A DNA stretch of 64,000 nucleotides, taken from assembly GCA_948567375.1 (NCBI GenBank), contig OX419762.1, positions 24,940,608 to 25,004,607 on the forward strand, given 5' to 3'. A program made the translations under genes and the position numbers. The DNA is from Lunularia cruciata (taxonomy: Eukaryota; Streptophyta; Marchantiopsida; Lunulariales; Lunulariaceae). Numbering within the stretch: position 1 is the stretch's first letter; each line of letters starts with the position of its first letter. The notes under the pieces were generated by a model that ran no database searches, had not been told where the DNA came from, and saw only the letters and a list, made by a program, of their open reading frames with translations. Below, in pieces: positions 8,960-19,255 of this stretch.

Positions 8960-11512
8960 CGATGTCTACTTCTTCTTTGGTTTTCAAACCCGAACCCGAA
9001 GTAAATTTACTTCCTACTACTCTATCTTTGGGTTTTATAACTCCTACATCTTCTACCAAATCTAACAGTTCTCTTTCTTGATCTGAAATTTCACTAGTGG
9101 GAAATCTATTTAACTCCTTATCTCTTGACCCACTCTTCTCTTATGTCTCCAATGGTAACTCCAAAGACATTTATACTCCTACTTCATCTACTTTGGGTTT
9201 TGCTCTAACATCTTTCCAAAGTTTATCTATCTCCAATTTTACTAAGTCTAATCTGATTGTGATATTGTCTTATACCTCCAATATCTTCCTATCTGCACAA
9301 GTTCTAAGACTAATCAATGACGCGTTCAAATTGGTATCCTTTGCATGTCTCCTCCTTGTCTACTACACCAACAACTTCAACTCGTGCAACCTTGTCTCCT
9401 TGATACGCACATTGGCCTCTGTACTCAACATTGCATTCATCCTAATTACAATTTCCTCCAATGGCTCCAGTCTCATCTTCCTCTCTTGCTCCTGATCTGC
9501 AAGCCAATCCTCTCGGTACATTGCCAATTCTGCTTTGAACTCGGCTTTCATAGTTTCCTTCTCCTTCTCCTTCTGTACAATCTTTTCCTCTTGATTACGA
9601 AGTAACTCTTGCAATCTCTCTTCTTCTCTATATCTCACAATCAACTCTCATTGCCACAATTGCTTCTACACTCTCCATCACCCTATTGAGCTCTTGTTCC
9701 TTCTTTGCTACTCTCGCCATAGCATGAATAATTTCTAGTCTCAAATCAGCAAACTGCTGCTTCAAGATCTCATATTCAGCAATTTGTCTTTCCTTTGCTA
9801 TGTCACTTTGCTTCACAAGTTCCTCTCGATACCTTGCTTCTCTCCTCAAGTTTTCTACCACTTGACTCTGCACTACTGCCTCCACTCGTAGTACTTCCCT
9901 TTCCTCCTCACCTCAGATTATACTCTTCTTCAACTTTGAGTTCTCTTCTTCTAGTCGTGCTAACGCCTGCAATATAGTCTTCACCTCCGGACACTTCGAT
10001 TGCATCTCCTTCTTCTTGTGTTCCAATTTCACCAACAGTGGACACACAACTTTGCGAAGGTACTCCACTCTATCACTCACGACTACTTCAACTTGCGGAG
10101 TGACTTCCTTCTTTACATCTTCTTCTCTTGATACTCGCCTTCTTCTCTATAGTTGTTGTATCGGAATGGACGCTTCACTCCCCAAATTGGCATTCTCCTC
10201 TTCCCTTACCTTGCTTGGACCTACTTTACACTGCGCCTTTTGCCTAGACCAAACTCCTCTCTGAATATTAACCTTCTTCTCCTCCTGCTTTGGCACTTTG
10301 TCTTCTAACTTCACGTTACTCTCCTCCTCAAGCTACATCCGGACTTCTTCTTTTGTTGTGGAGACCGACGTCATCTCCCCGCCTTCATTGCTATCACTAC
10401 TCGTATCTCTACTCTCTAGCGTGAGCTCGGATTCTTCCTTGCGTTCCGAGTCTTTGGACTTGCACTCGGCTTTGCTTTCCAAGTCTTCTTCCGACGATGC
10501 GATTACCACCATACCTTTCCTCAAGTTTACTCTTTTGGTCTTCCGAGGTCTTGTTCTCTTGACGTCTTTGCCTTCTCCTTGTCGACTCCGCTTCTTTGAC
10601 TTCGGAGTACTTACGTCCACCTGTGCACTCTTCCCCATCTGCGCATAGTACTCATTGCTACTTTGGATCTGAAGAATGTATTGCTACTCCTCCGCATCGA
10701 CCTCCTTTCTTAAGTCAAGATGAAAATGCGACACCAATCTGTTGCACTCTACCGTATTGAGCAGATTCAGCCAAGGTAGAAATGTGCTACAAACGACACA
10801 ATGTAATGTGGAGGTGATTTATCCCACAAGTTCTACACCATCTGTATTGTTTGCTCATGGAAGCACCTTGCCCAGTTAATTGGCTCTCCTACAAACATCT
10901 TATGGAAGAACGCCGCTTGGTGCTTCATCACATAAGTCGCTCTCTCCGGCTTCAGGATTGCCATGAGAGCACTCACAATCCCTCTCTTGACCGGATCCTT
11001 ATGACTCTCTACTTTGTACCCATTCTTTGTATGCTTTGAAGAGAATGTATCCCTCACTTCTTGGGTTTCTTCGGCTACCTCTCCCTTCCCCAAGAACATG
11101 GCACCCTGCTCCGTGCCTGCCTCTCTTCTGAGTACTAATCTCCAATCCGACTCCATCCAGCAAGCCAGATTTCCTCTCTTCCCCTCTTCCTTGGGGCCAT
11201 CGAGACATTTACTCTTGATTATCTCAGTCATGAATCCTTGAAAACTCATATCCCAGTTCCACGCCAAGAATGTGATCCGAAGTTAGCTCAAGACTTCAAT
11301 TCCGGCAATCACATCTAACCTCCAAATTGCATGATTTCTCACTGTGAATTTGCAGTTCTTCTTTCCTCCTCCATCTTTCTTTCTTCCTCACTATCTCTTG
11401 GATTAGCTTGCTCAAATTCTCCTCTACATACCAGCGCGTCTTCAACTCTACTTCCCTTCCCACAATCTCTTGCAGGACGACTCCTCAATGGCAAAGGAAA
11501 ATTGCTTGACAT
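8960..11512 (-). pseudogene. LTR-borne globular and coiled-coil protein (broken)
   Basis: The start MSSNFPLPLRSRP at 11512 equals that of the 23212 copy. The conserved core lies at about 11270-10833 (AWNWDMSFQGFM, RLVLRREAGTEQGA, TYVMKHQAAFFHKMF, PINWARCFHEQT). The acidic Lys/Glu-rich linker is at 10638-10333 and the long coiled coil at about 10000-9363 (EELVKQSDIAKERQ, VRYREEERLQELLRNQEE). The tail is at about 9260-8970. At least four frame breaks separate these parts. Function is unknown; the coiled coil suggests self-association. Confidence 0.7.
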
Positions 11513-11531
11513 TGCTTTGTCATTAGCCTGA

Positions 11532-11539
11532 TTTTTATA
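11532..11539 (-). promoter_or_regulatory. TATA-like box just upstream of the LTR ORF
   Basis: TATAAAAA read on the minus strand, about 20-27 bases before the ATG at 11512. The equivalent position carries TATAAAAT in the copies at 23231, 39700 and 60298. The spacing would place transcription initiation close to the start codon. Confidence 0.4.
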
Positions 11540-11927
11540 GAGGTGCGCCTTCTTTGTCGCTCTTCAATTCGAGTTTCTACCAAGAAATCACACCTCTTGC
11601 ATGCTCCTGTCACTGTCAAGTGTCCTTCATGCATATGACCGCCAGTTTTTGGAACGGTCCTTTCTTTAATTTCTTGCCCCAAAGAAAAGTTGTTACACTG
11701 TCTTTGCCTTGGGTTGAGCACTCCTTGAAACGAAGACTTCTTACTTTGGGTTGTATGCTGACAGGGCAAGTCTGAGTACTTTGCCTTTTGACCCAAAGCC
11801 ACGTTACCTTGGGTTTCATCCCGAAGGCTCTTTTCTTTGCCTTCTTTGGCCATACAGGCGCCATCCGACTTCTCTATACACTTCTTCTTCTCCATTTCTA
11901 AGAAAAACAAAAAATGTGGGTACCACA

Positions 11928-13629
11928 CAACCCATTTCTATTTAGGACTACACCTACTTAGCTTGGAGGAGAAAGGAAGAATGGTGTCGCACTTTCATCC
12001 CAATCTAAACAAGTTGCAAATACGGACAAACAATACTTCATAATGCAAGTCCATGAAAGCAATGAGTACTACCTCAAGACAAGGAAGGAGAAGATAGTGT
12101 TGGTGGATATCTTGAGGCCAAGGAAATAGGGTAGACCCAAAGAAAGAGTGTCACCATTTTAGCCATGAAAGACAAGGAGGCTAAATCCAAAGCAAGAAAT
12201 GGTGGTGGTGTACACTCAAATCAAAAGAATCAAAAGGAGAAGCCAAGTCAAGGTATGAAGACTTGAGAGACTAAGAAGAGCTCACATAGCAAAGTAAAGA
12301 GTCTAGCAATGAGAGTGAGGGAGAACCCAAAGTCTAGCAATTAATAGATGAAGTGGCTAGAGAAGAGGATGAGGAGATCTATGCAACAATTGATCATATG
12401 GAAGGAGGAAATGCCCCATGTTTGGAGTTACCTATGGTTGAGCTTGCAGAAGAGCAAGAAGAAGAACCATTCTTGGTGTTTTCTAGAGACATGAGGTCAA
12501 AGAGAAGTTTGCAAGTTGCAGCTATAGGATTGAGTAAAGCCATGGAAGAAGAAATTCTTTTGGAAGAGATGACATTGAAGGTAAGAAGATCAAGACTTTG
12601 GGGTAAGACACCAACCAAAGAAGTACAGATTGAAGCCAAAGAAAGGGAAGACAATGAAGAAGCATTTAGTGGAGTAGCATACCTATCAAAGATTGTCTAT
12701 CTTTTGTTGTTGCAATTGTAGAAGAAGAAGGGAGATCTAAAGAGAGAGCATCCTGAAGTGAAGGATGAGCTTGATGTAGTGAAGTTCTTGAATGAAGAAG
12801 TCTGGAGTTAAGGAAGAAGTTAACTCAAGGAGAGGAAGAAGCCAAAGAACTTTGGATTGATGTTACTCTTAGGAGGAAGAGCTTTGACAATTTGCAAGAG
12901 AGTTTTGTGAAGCATGGCAAGGAACTTGAACAACAAGCTGCAGAATTGAAAGATCAAAATGTAACATTCAAGAAGTTGAAGTGTGAATTTTCTGATTCAT
13001 GATCAGAGGTGATACATTCAAAGGCAATGGTGGTTGTGATGGAGCAAGACATGGAGAGACTGAGAAAGAGTGCAGCTGAGAAGGATTTGGCCTGGTAGTG
13101 TGAGTTGACAAATAGATGTTGAGAGGAGGAGATGTTGTGAGGACTGATTAGAAGTGTGGAGAATCAACTGGTCCAATACATGGAGGAGAAAGAAGCCTTG
13201 AAAGTTGAATTTGAGGATAAGTTGAAGATGTATCAGACCAAGTTGGAAGTAGAGAGGAGTTGGAAGAAGATAATACTGAAGAGTATGTCAGACTCAATGG
13301 GAGAAGTCATCATGAAGGTGAAGGCAATGTTAAGCATTGAAGCCAAATTGAAGATAGAGGAAGCAAGACTGCATGAATTGAAGTTGTTAGTGCAAGAGGC
13401 AAGGAAGCAGAAAGCAAAAGATGTTGATATGAATAAGTTATTGATTCACTTAAGAGAGAAAGTAGATTGGAAGATGGTAGAGATAGGCAATGATGTTTGT
13501 CTTGGGTTAGATTTAGTGAAATCTGAATTAGATGAACTTTGGAGTAGTGTGAATGTAGAAAACCAATGCAAGGTAAATGAAGTTGGAGCGCAAGTATATT
13601 TGGGTGAGTTACCTAAAGTCAGTAAATGA
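11928..13629 (+). pseudogene. LTR-borne protein, second half (plus copy)
   Basis: It continues from 8157 after the nested LTR. It begins with HFYLGLHLLSLEEKGRMVSH, then has a Lys-rich stretch, an acidic linker (12353-12721, ending GVAYLSKIVYLLLLQL, the counterpart of FGGILYLTKVVTPLLELL in the 39329 copy), a coiled coil (about 12800-13450, with MENQLVQYMEEKEALKVEFE) and the tail start (LGLDLVKSELDELWSSVNVE at about 13500). The stop at 13627-13629 and earlier frame breaks make it non-functional. Tail-related sequence can be followed up to about 13880. Confidence 0.68.
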
Positions 13630-13920
13630 GTTAGAGTAGAAGGTACATAGCATAGTCATGATTTTAGTTGCAGTTTAGATTAAAGATAGAATAGAAATAG
13701 AAGAAGAAATAGAAATTGTAGTTGAAGTAACCTTAAATAAAGTAAAAGAAGCAATTGAAGGTAATTTGAGTGTGGAAGCCAAAGTAGAGGTAGCTATCAT
13801 TGGATTAGTAACATATTTGAGATTTGAAGAGATAGATATGAAGAAGTGGAATGTCATTTTGGAGCTGCATGTTGGTAAAGTAGCAATTGAAATGATATAT
13901 AGTTAGATGATTGTTGGAGT

Positions 13921-14120
13921 NNNNNNNNNNNNNNNNNNNNNNNNNNNNNNNNNNNNNNNNNNNNNNNNNNNNNNNNNNNNNNNNNNNNNNNNNNNNNNNN
14001 NNNNNNNNNNNNNNNNNNNNNNNNNNNNNNNNNNNNNNNNNNNNNNNNNNNNNNNNNNNNNNNNNNNNNNNNNNNNNNNNNNNNNNNNNNNNNNNNNNNN
14101 NNNNNNNNNNNNNNNNNNNN
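13921..14120. other. Assembly gap (200 N)
   Basis: Exactly 200 unknown bases, a typical fixed-size placeholder. The plus-strand LTR tail enters it from the left, and a minus-strand LTR copy enters from the right while still in its acidic linker. The true distance and the 3' end of the right-hand copy are therefore unknown. Confidence 0.99.
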
Positions 14121-15485
14121 TTTGCCTTTCCCACCAGCTCCTTCTTCCAAAGTCTCAATCTTCTTACCTTCAGTGATACTTTTGAGCTTCCTTCTTCCTT
14201 ACTGCTAAACTAGGTCCCATAGGGTACTCCTTCTTTTGCTCAGCCCCCTTCTCTTCCATGACTAGGGCTACATAGTGATTTGCATTTCCATGTATATTGT
14301 CAATCATTGCATGACATGCTTCATCTTCTTCTACTTCAGCCGATTGCTGAACTTAGTCTTCACTCTCACTCTCACTTCCGGATTCCCCACTTTGTAGCGT
14401 GAGTTCCGCTTCATATGAGTCTTCTCCTCTAGACTTTGTCTCCCCTTTAGACTCAATTTCTGAAGGTTCTTCTTTCAGCACCTTCTTACCCCACAGAACA
14501 AGTCTTTGGGTCTTTGTTTGTGTTGGAGGCAACTCTACTTCTTCGGGTTTATTCCGCTTCTTTGTCTTTGGGCTTATGATTTCTTCCATCTCCCATTGTC
14601 CCATTCTCAAGAAGTGATCATCATTGGCTTTCAGGTGTACCATGTATTGTTGTTCTTCTTCATCCGCTTCCTATCTCAAATCAGGATGAAAATGTGACAC
14701 CATGCGACGCCTCTCCTCTATTGTCAGCAGATTCAACCCGAAGTAGAAATGTGTTACAAACAGTGTGAAATAATGTGGAGGTGAATTTGTCCTCCAATTG
14801 ACAACCATCTGCCTTGTTTGTTGGTAAATATTCTTTTCCAAATTCACCTTCACTCTTGCAAACATCTGGTGGAAAAAGACTGCCAACTGCATGTTCACGT
14901 AAGTCATTCTGGTTTGAACATTGCCATTATTGTCCCCACAACTTTTTGTTTAATCAGGTCCCGATAGAACTCCACCTTGTAACCATTCATTATACACAGA
15001 GCAAAAAACAAATTTTGTATGTTCACATCTCCTCTGCATCACACTTCCGATAGAAGGTGATCCCCATCGGTTCTCCTTCTTCCTTCCCTAATGCTAACTT
15101 CCAATCCGACTCAATCCATCAAGCCGGATTTCCTCTCTTCCCTTCAACTTTAGGACCTTCCTCACAATTATTGGCAGCTATCTCTACCATGGAAATTGAA
15201 ATTCTAGTTCTATGCTAAAAAAGTAATACAAAGTCTATTCAAGACCTCAATCCTTGCTACGACATCCAACCTTTGAATTGAAAGAATTTGTATAGCAAGG
15301 GCGTTCTTGACCTTCTTCGCCATGATCTGCTATCTTGTTCTTTGGCACTAGAAGACTATTCACTCTCTTGGATGAGACACTCTAATCCCTTCTGGATTTC
15401 AGAAAATTTCACTCTCAATCAGCTTCTTGACACGCATTATTGCAGGACAACTACTTAGAGGAATTCTTGTTCAACTACTTGACAT
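14121..15485 (-). pseudogene. LTR-borne protein, N-terminal part, truncated by the gap
   Basis: It begins at 15485 with MSSS and RIPLSSCPAIMR, followed by ESEIFRNPEGIRVSHPRE, matching the subgroup of the copy at 39732. The core is readable in pieces (NPAxWIESDWKLAL-like block near 15100, MQLAVFFHQMFARVKVN near 14870, HFYFGLNLLTIEERRRMVSH near 14740). The acidic linker follows at 14643-14353. Frame breaks are present. Confidence 0.65.
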
Positions 15486-15884
15486 ATTCAACTTTCCCCT
15501 GTGCAATTGCAATTTCATATTACCCCAAATCTTAGTCATTCTTTAGTCAATTCAAAATCTATTCCCCCTTCTTTTGCATGTTGATGTCCCGTCACTGTCA
15601 AGACATGCTTCTTTTGCCTCCGCCATTTCTTGAAGTGTACTTTCTTACCACGTAGAAAGGTTGTTAGACGGTCTTTGTATTGGCTCGCACTGCCCAACTT
15701 GGTCTTCAAACTTGTTCTTTCATACTCCCCTTCTGAGTAATTCTGTTCTTTGACCCAAAGTTGACTTCTTTGGATTCCATCCAAAGACACTCCCGTCCAT
15801 TCTTTTCATCGTAATTTGGCTTTCTTGCTTACTTCTTCTCCAAATGCTAACAAAATAGAAAAAAACAAAAATGTGTGCACCACA
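14121..15884 (-). mobile_element. Giant-LTR family copy, 5' half, running into the gap
   Basis: It starts at 15884 as TGTGGTGCACACATTTTTG in element orientation and contains the leader and the first half of the reading frame up to the gap. On the plus side it is bordered by a long pyrimidine-rich tract. A target duplication cannot be tested because the other end lies in the gap. Confidence 0.8.
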
Positions 15885-17054
15885 TTATTCACATCACTCT
15901 CCTTGATCCTTTCATGTTCTTCCTTTCTCCTTCCCTCTAATCCTTCACTTCCTCAATCCCCTGTCCATTCCTTTCCCTTTGATACTTTCTCCTTTTCCTA
16001 TCTCCACTCTCATTCATTTCTTTATGTATTTTTTGTATTTCTCCTTTTTTTGACTCCATGATACTTCACTCCTTCATGATTCCACTATCATTCACTCCTT
16101 CATGTCTCTTCCTATAGAAAAAAAACCCTTTGATCCTTCATTGTCTTCCAAAACCCTTCAAGATTCTATCTTGCTCTTGTCAAACCCTTTGAGATTCTAT
16201 CTTGCTCTTGTCAAACCTTTTGAGATCCTACTTCACTCTTTTTGCTATACCTATCCAAGCCAAACCAACTTTGAAAGTTTCTTTCTTCTCTCTCTCTCTC
16301 TCCAGTCTAGATCTTTCTTTTTGAGAATTTCCCTTTCTTGGTTTTCAATTCTTCTTGTTTCTTCTCAGTCTTCATGAATTTCTGTTCTTCTCAAACCCTT
16401 CCTTTTTTCCTTCAATTACCTTCCTTGTCATGCACTTTTGATCATTCCTCTCTTCATTGTCAATTCTTGAAGATCCTTCTTGCCTCTTCCCTTTGATTAC
16501 CTTCCCTATCATACCCTTTCGATCATTCCTCTCTTCATTTTCACTTCCCAAAGATCCTTCTTACCTCTTTCTTTCGATTACTTCCCCTCGCACACCCTTT
16601 CGATCATTCCCCTCTTCATTGTCACTTCCCAAAGGTCCTTCTTGCATCTTTCCTTCTCTATTCCTCTTTCCTTGTCCATTCCCACGCTATTGCTTATCAT
16701 TCACTTTTCTTGCTCCTTCTCTTCACTTCTCTCTCTCTTCTTCCCTTCTCTTCCCCTTGCAGTCAAAGCCCTCCCCTTTGATAATTCTCTGTCAAGTACT
16801 CAGTCCTTTCCCCTTTGAATCCCCTCTTTCTTGCAACCCTCAATGTTTTTTTCTTCCTACCTTGTAGCTTCCTTCTTCGAATGATCTCCTATCAGCTCCT
16901 ATTCCGACCCTTCTCCTCTTGATATTTCTCTCTTGATCCTAATCACAGAGGGTCCCCCCAAAACTTCTCTTGACCAAAAGCCCTCCTTTTCATCTATATC
17001 TAGTCCTTCCTCTTGAAGCAAAACCCCTTCTCCTAAATATTATCCCTTGCTTCT
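15885..17054. other. Pyrimidine-rich tract without recognisable gene
   Basis: About 1.2 kb strongly biased to C and T on the plus strand (purine-rich on the minus strand). The open frames it gives are Ser/Pro/Leu/Phe-rich translations of the bias, not proteins. It lies directly 5' of the minus-strand LTR at 15884. A purine-rich 3' UTR ahead of a 3' LTR would look like this, but it could equally be a variable part of the surrounding plus-strand LTR. Confidence 0.5.
16439..16654 (+). repeat. 81-bp tandem repeat in the pyrimidine tract
   Basis: Units begin at 16439, 16520 and 16601 with GATCATTCC, CTCTTCATT and AAGATCCTTCTT in the same order, the third incomplete. A further partial unit precedes 16439. 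The period of 81 keeps one reading frame, but the encoded peptide is low complexity. Confidence 0.75.
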
Positions 17055-17256
17055 AGTAACATAAATTTAGCTCCTGAGGCATAGTAACACAAAATTTAGC
17101 TCATGAGACATAGTAATACAAAATTTAGCTCCTGAGGCATAGTAATACAAAATTTAACTTTCAAGGCATAGAAACACAAAATTTAACTCCCGAGGCATAT
17201 GAACACAAAATTTAGTTTTTGAGGCATAGGAACACAAAATTTAGCTCCCAAGGTAT
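17055..17256 (+). repeat. 29-bp minisatellite, seven units
   Basis: Units start at 17055, 17083, 17112, 17141, 17170, 17199 and 17228, with core ACACAAAATTTAGCTCC and GAGGCAT; the first is 28 bp, the rest 29 bp. Divergence is modest. It lies in the block between the minus-strand LTR copy and the 3' end of the plus-strand LTR. Confidence 0.9.
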
Positions 17257-17382
17257 AGTGTAACACACAAAACTTTTGAGTTCACTATCACATAACCTCA
17301 CACCAAATGGCACCAATGTCCCACGTAGATTATTCTCCCAACAACACCATGAAAGTGATACCTCTTGGGTTGTCACAAGTAT

Positions 17383-17591
17383 CCATATATACATGAAAAA
17401 GGACATCCCAATTTTGAGCTATCATAATTAGTCCATCCACCATATATACATGAAAAAGGACATCCCAATTTTGAGCTATCATAATTAGTCCATCCACCAA
17501 TTTCTTCTTCAATGCTTGGAAACCCTCTTCTTGCTCTATCTCCCACAGATAGTCTTCAAAAAATTTTAATAACTATTAAGGGTGCAGCCAC
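17383..17591 (-). pseudogene. Ty3/gypsy reverse transcriptase/RNase H junction
   Basis: The minus reading gives an Ala-Ala-Pro-Leu block near 17585, then a Leu-Lys-Lys-Lys-Leu-Val-Asp stretch and NWDVLFHVYMD, the connection between RT thumb and RNase H (first catalytic Asp). It continues into the RNase H at 7305 through the AGTAT site. The gypsy LTR starting at 17592 interrupts its upstream end. A 57-bp segment is duplicated inside it. Confidence 0.75.
17384..17497. repeat. 57-bp exact tandem duplication within RNase H
   Basis: Copies at 17384-17440 and 17441-17497 are identical or nearly so. The length is a multiple of three, so 19 residues containing MIAQNWDVLFHVYM are duplicated in frame. 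It arose inside an already mobile-element-derived sequence. Confidence 0.88.
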
Positions 17592-17694
17592 TGTAACAAT
17601 ATGGACTTTAGTGATGAAGTTAGTTGGGCTTACAAAGTAGCACATAAGACAAATTAGCCTAGAATATTCTGAAAGTATCTAGGAAGCTTTTTGG

Positions 17695-17860
17695 GAAGCT
17701 TCTCGGCTAGCTTAGCTCGCATCTCAAGTAAGTAGCTTCTAGAAGCTTCCAACTAGCTTAGCTTGCATGCCAAGTAGGCAACTTCTTGAGAAGCTTCATA
17801 GTTAACTTGGCTTGCACTCTAAGAAAGCGGCTTGAGGAAGCTTCTTGAGAAGCTTCTCAA
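17695..17860 (+). repeat. 47-48-bp repeats in the gypsy U3
   Basis: GAAGCTT starts recur at 17695, 17742, 17790 and 17837, each followed by a related CTAGCTTAGCTTGCAT-like stretch. There are three units plus a part. Repeats upstream of a TATA box in U3 are often enhancer-like, but that role is inference here. Confidence 0.8.
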
Positions 17861-17877
17861 GGGCCTTGTATGCTACC

Positions 17878-17885
17878 TATAAATA
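17878..17885 (+). promoter_or_regulatory. TATA box of the gypsy LTR
   Basis: TATAAATA, about 110 bases before the LTR end and just after the U3 repeats, as expected for a plant LTR promoter. Confidence 0.7.
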
Positions 17886-17990
17886 CCAAAGCCAAAGCTC
17901 ATGCTAGGCATTCGGAGTTTTCCCACATTCAAGTGTCCCAATGTGAGTTTCTATTCTCCTATTTCTCTCTTCAGTCTTGGTCTTTTACAT

Positions 17991-18002
17991 TGGTATCAGA
18001 GC
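17991..18002 (+). other. Primer-binding site, initiator tRNA-Met type
   Basis: TGGTATCAGAGC is complementary to the 3' end of plant initiator tRNA-Met and lies one base after the LTR. This is the usual arrangement in plant copia and chromovirus elements. Confidence 0.92.
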
Positions 18003-18249
18003 AGGAATGGGATGGATGGAATTTATGGACCATTGAATCCACTTCCGCCAAACCATTGGGATTTTTGTGTCCAAATATTACCCAAACACCGCTTTACACA
18101 ATTCATCACCTCATGCTTTGGGCAAGATTTTCTACATATGATCACCGTGTCTGAGGAATCCTTGATACTTCCGGTTGTCACTTATGGAGAAAGGTGGATG
18201 TGTTGTATCTATGTGTTAATCAATTAGATAAATTGAGAGTAGTAGGATA

Positions 18250-19255
18250 GAGTAGTAGCTATGGTGGCAATACCGGACGTTATCCTTGCAATGCAACAAC
18301 AAATTGAGCACCTTACTTGATTGTTGGATGAACAAGACCAACAACAACAAGAACATATAGAGAGAGCGCCAGTCTGAGATAGAGAAGATCATAATGAATT
18401 TCCAAAACCCAAGGTGGTTGAAGGCAAGAATCTTCCAAGCATAGTGGAGAATTTTGTGTTTGATTGCAAATGTTACTTCAAAGCCACCAATCTTCAAGAT
18501 GAACGGAAATAGATTCTTTGGGCTTCTAGCCAATTGGATGGTGTGGCAAAAATTTGGTGGCAATTCCGAGTGGAGCAAGCCAAATGACAGATTTTTGCAC
18601 CAATCTTGACATGGATAGAATTCAAGGATGCAATACTTGGTCGATTTAAACTATAAATGCCACCCGAGCTGCACGTGATAAATTGGCAGAGTTGAAGCAG
18701 GTTGGCTCCATAAAAGGCTACATCACACAATTTCAGAACATCATCATGCAAATTCCAAATATACAAGAAGGAGAAGTTCTAGATTGATTTGTGCGGGGAT
18801 TGAAGTCACAAACCAAATTGGAGGTGACCATACGAGAACCACAAAATGTAGAAGAAGCTATGCAATTGGTTGAGTGCTTTGATTCCTTGGTTGTGACAAC
18901 TTGGTCTTGACCTTGACTTACACCAAGCTTACTAGTACAATATGTATGGGTGGAAGAACCAGCACCAATGGAGATTGATACTATCCAACAGAGGACACTT
19001 GGTGCAGTAGATAGAGAAAGATTGTGACAAAATGGAGGTTGTTTTTATTGTTGCCAAGTTGGACATCGCATTGTTGAATGTCCACTTAGGAATGGGAGAC
19101 CTCGACAAGTTGCCCAGATGGAGTTTATGGAACCAAATGATCAGGGAAATGAAGAATCACAGTAGGAGATTTTGAGCCGCCTACTAGGAGCTTGATTAGT
19201 TTCAAGGGGATTGAAGGCTCAACCTATGCAAGTTTGCTTCACTTGCAAGGTCCAA
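18250..19255 (+). pseudogene. Ty3/gypsy gag with zinc knuckle (broken)
   Basis: Blocks readable in shifting frames: EGKNLPSIVENFVFDCKCYF, ILWASSQLDGVAKIWWQFR (gag core), a Leu-Val-Glu-Cys-Phe-Asp-Ser-Leu-Val block near 18880, and the knuckle CFYCCQVGHRIVEC (CX2CX4HX4C) at about 19040-19081. Many stops are present. The related gag at 62341-63240 has the same blocks. The protease start that should follow is cut at about 19255 by the giant-LTR element, and coding resumes at 23626. Confidence 0.8.

Larger units (their letters stand above)
8158..11927 (-). mobile_element. Giant LTR, complete 3.77-kb solo copy
   Basis: It runs from 11927 (TGTGGTACCCACATTTTTTG) to 8158 (GGGTTGTCAAA, family CACA mutated). 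The 5-bp duplication CAACC lies at 8153-8157 and 11928-11932. It interrupts the plus-strand copy, whose protein frame is continuous when the insert is ignored. There is no primer site or internal region between the two duplications, so this is a solo LTR. In order it has a ~400-bp leader, a broken reading frame (11512 to about 8960), then a ~0.7-kb noncoding 3' part that is well conserved between copies. Confidence 0.88.
7306..17377 (+). mobile_element. Giant-LTR family copy, plus strand, split by nested insertions
   Basis: It starts TGTGGTACCTACATTTTT at 7306 and ends GGGTTGTCACA at 17377, flanked by AGTAT on both sides. Its own recognisable parts are 7306-8157, 11928-13920 and roughly 17257-17377. 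The stretch 8158-11927 is a minus-strand LTR nested in it with a CAACC duplication. The stretch from the N-run to about 17256 contains another minus-strand LTR (14121-15884) and repeats that may be part of either element. It is flanked on both sides by the same gypsy copy. Confidence 0.8.
17592..17989 (+). mobile_element. Ty3/gypsy 5' LTR (398 bp)
   Basis: It begins TGTAACAATATGG, ends TCTTTTACA, and one base later is the primer-binding site. It contains a TATA box and a set of 47-48-bp repeats in the presumed U3. The gag-like sequence downstream is on the same strand, so this is the 5' LTR of the element at 18250-19255 plus 23626-24190. Confidence 0.85.

Noticed and set aside
9097-10648. Ser/Leu-rich plus-strand frames in the 8158-11927 LTR
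   Set aside because: They are antisense to the coiled-coil and acidic parts of the LTR protein; antisense of Glu/Lys-rich coding gives Ser/Leu/Phe-rich frames.
8158-11927. Interpretation of the giant repeat as a DNA transposon or Helitron
   Set aside because: TG...CA-type ends with 5-bp duplications and, in one copy, an adjoining tRNA-complementary primer site fit an LTR. I found no transposase or helicase motifs.
13805-14213. Frames of about 90-117 codons over the N-run
   Set aside because: Open only because unknown bases contain no stop codons.
15816-16867. Ser/Pro/Phe-rich plus-strand frames up to 136 codons
   Set aside because: Produced by pyrimidine bias and an 81-bp repeat; no start context or domain, and neighbouring frames are equally open.
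16439-17256. CRISPR-like array
   Set aside because: The repeats are directly tandem without unique spacers of constant size, and the context is a eukaryotic transposon mosaic.
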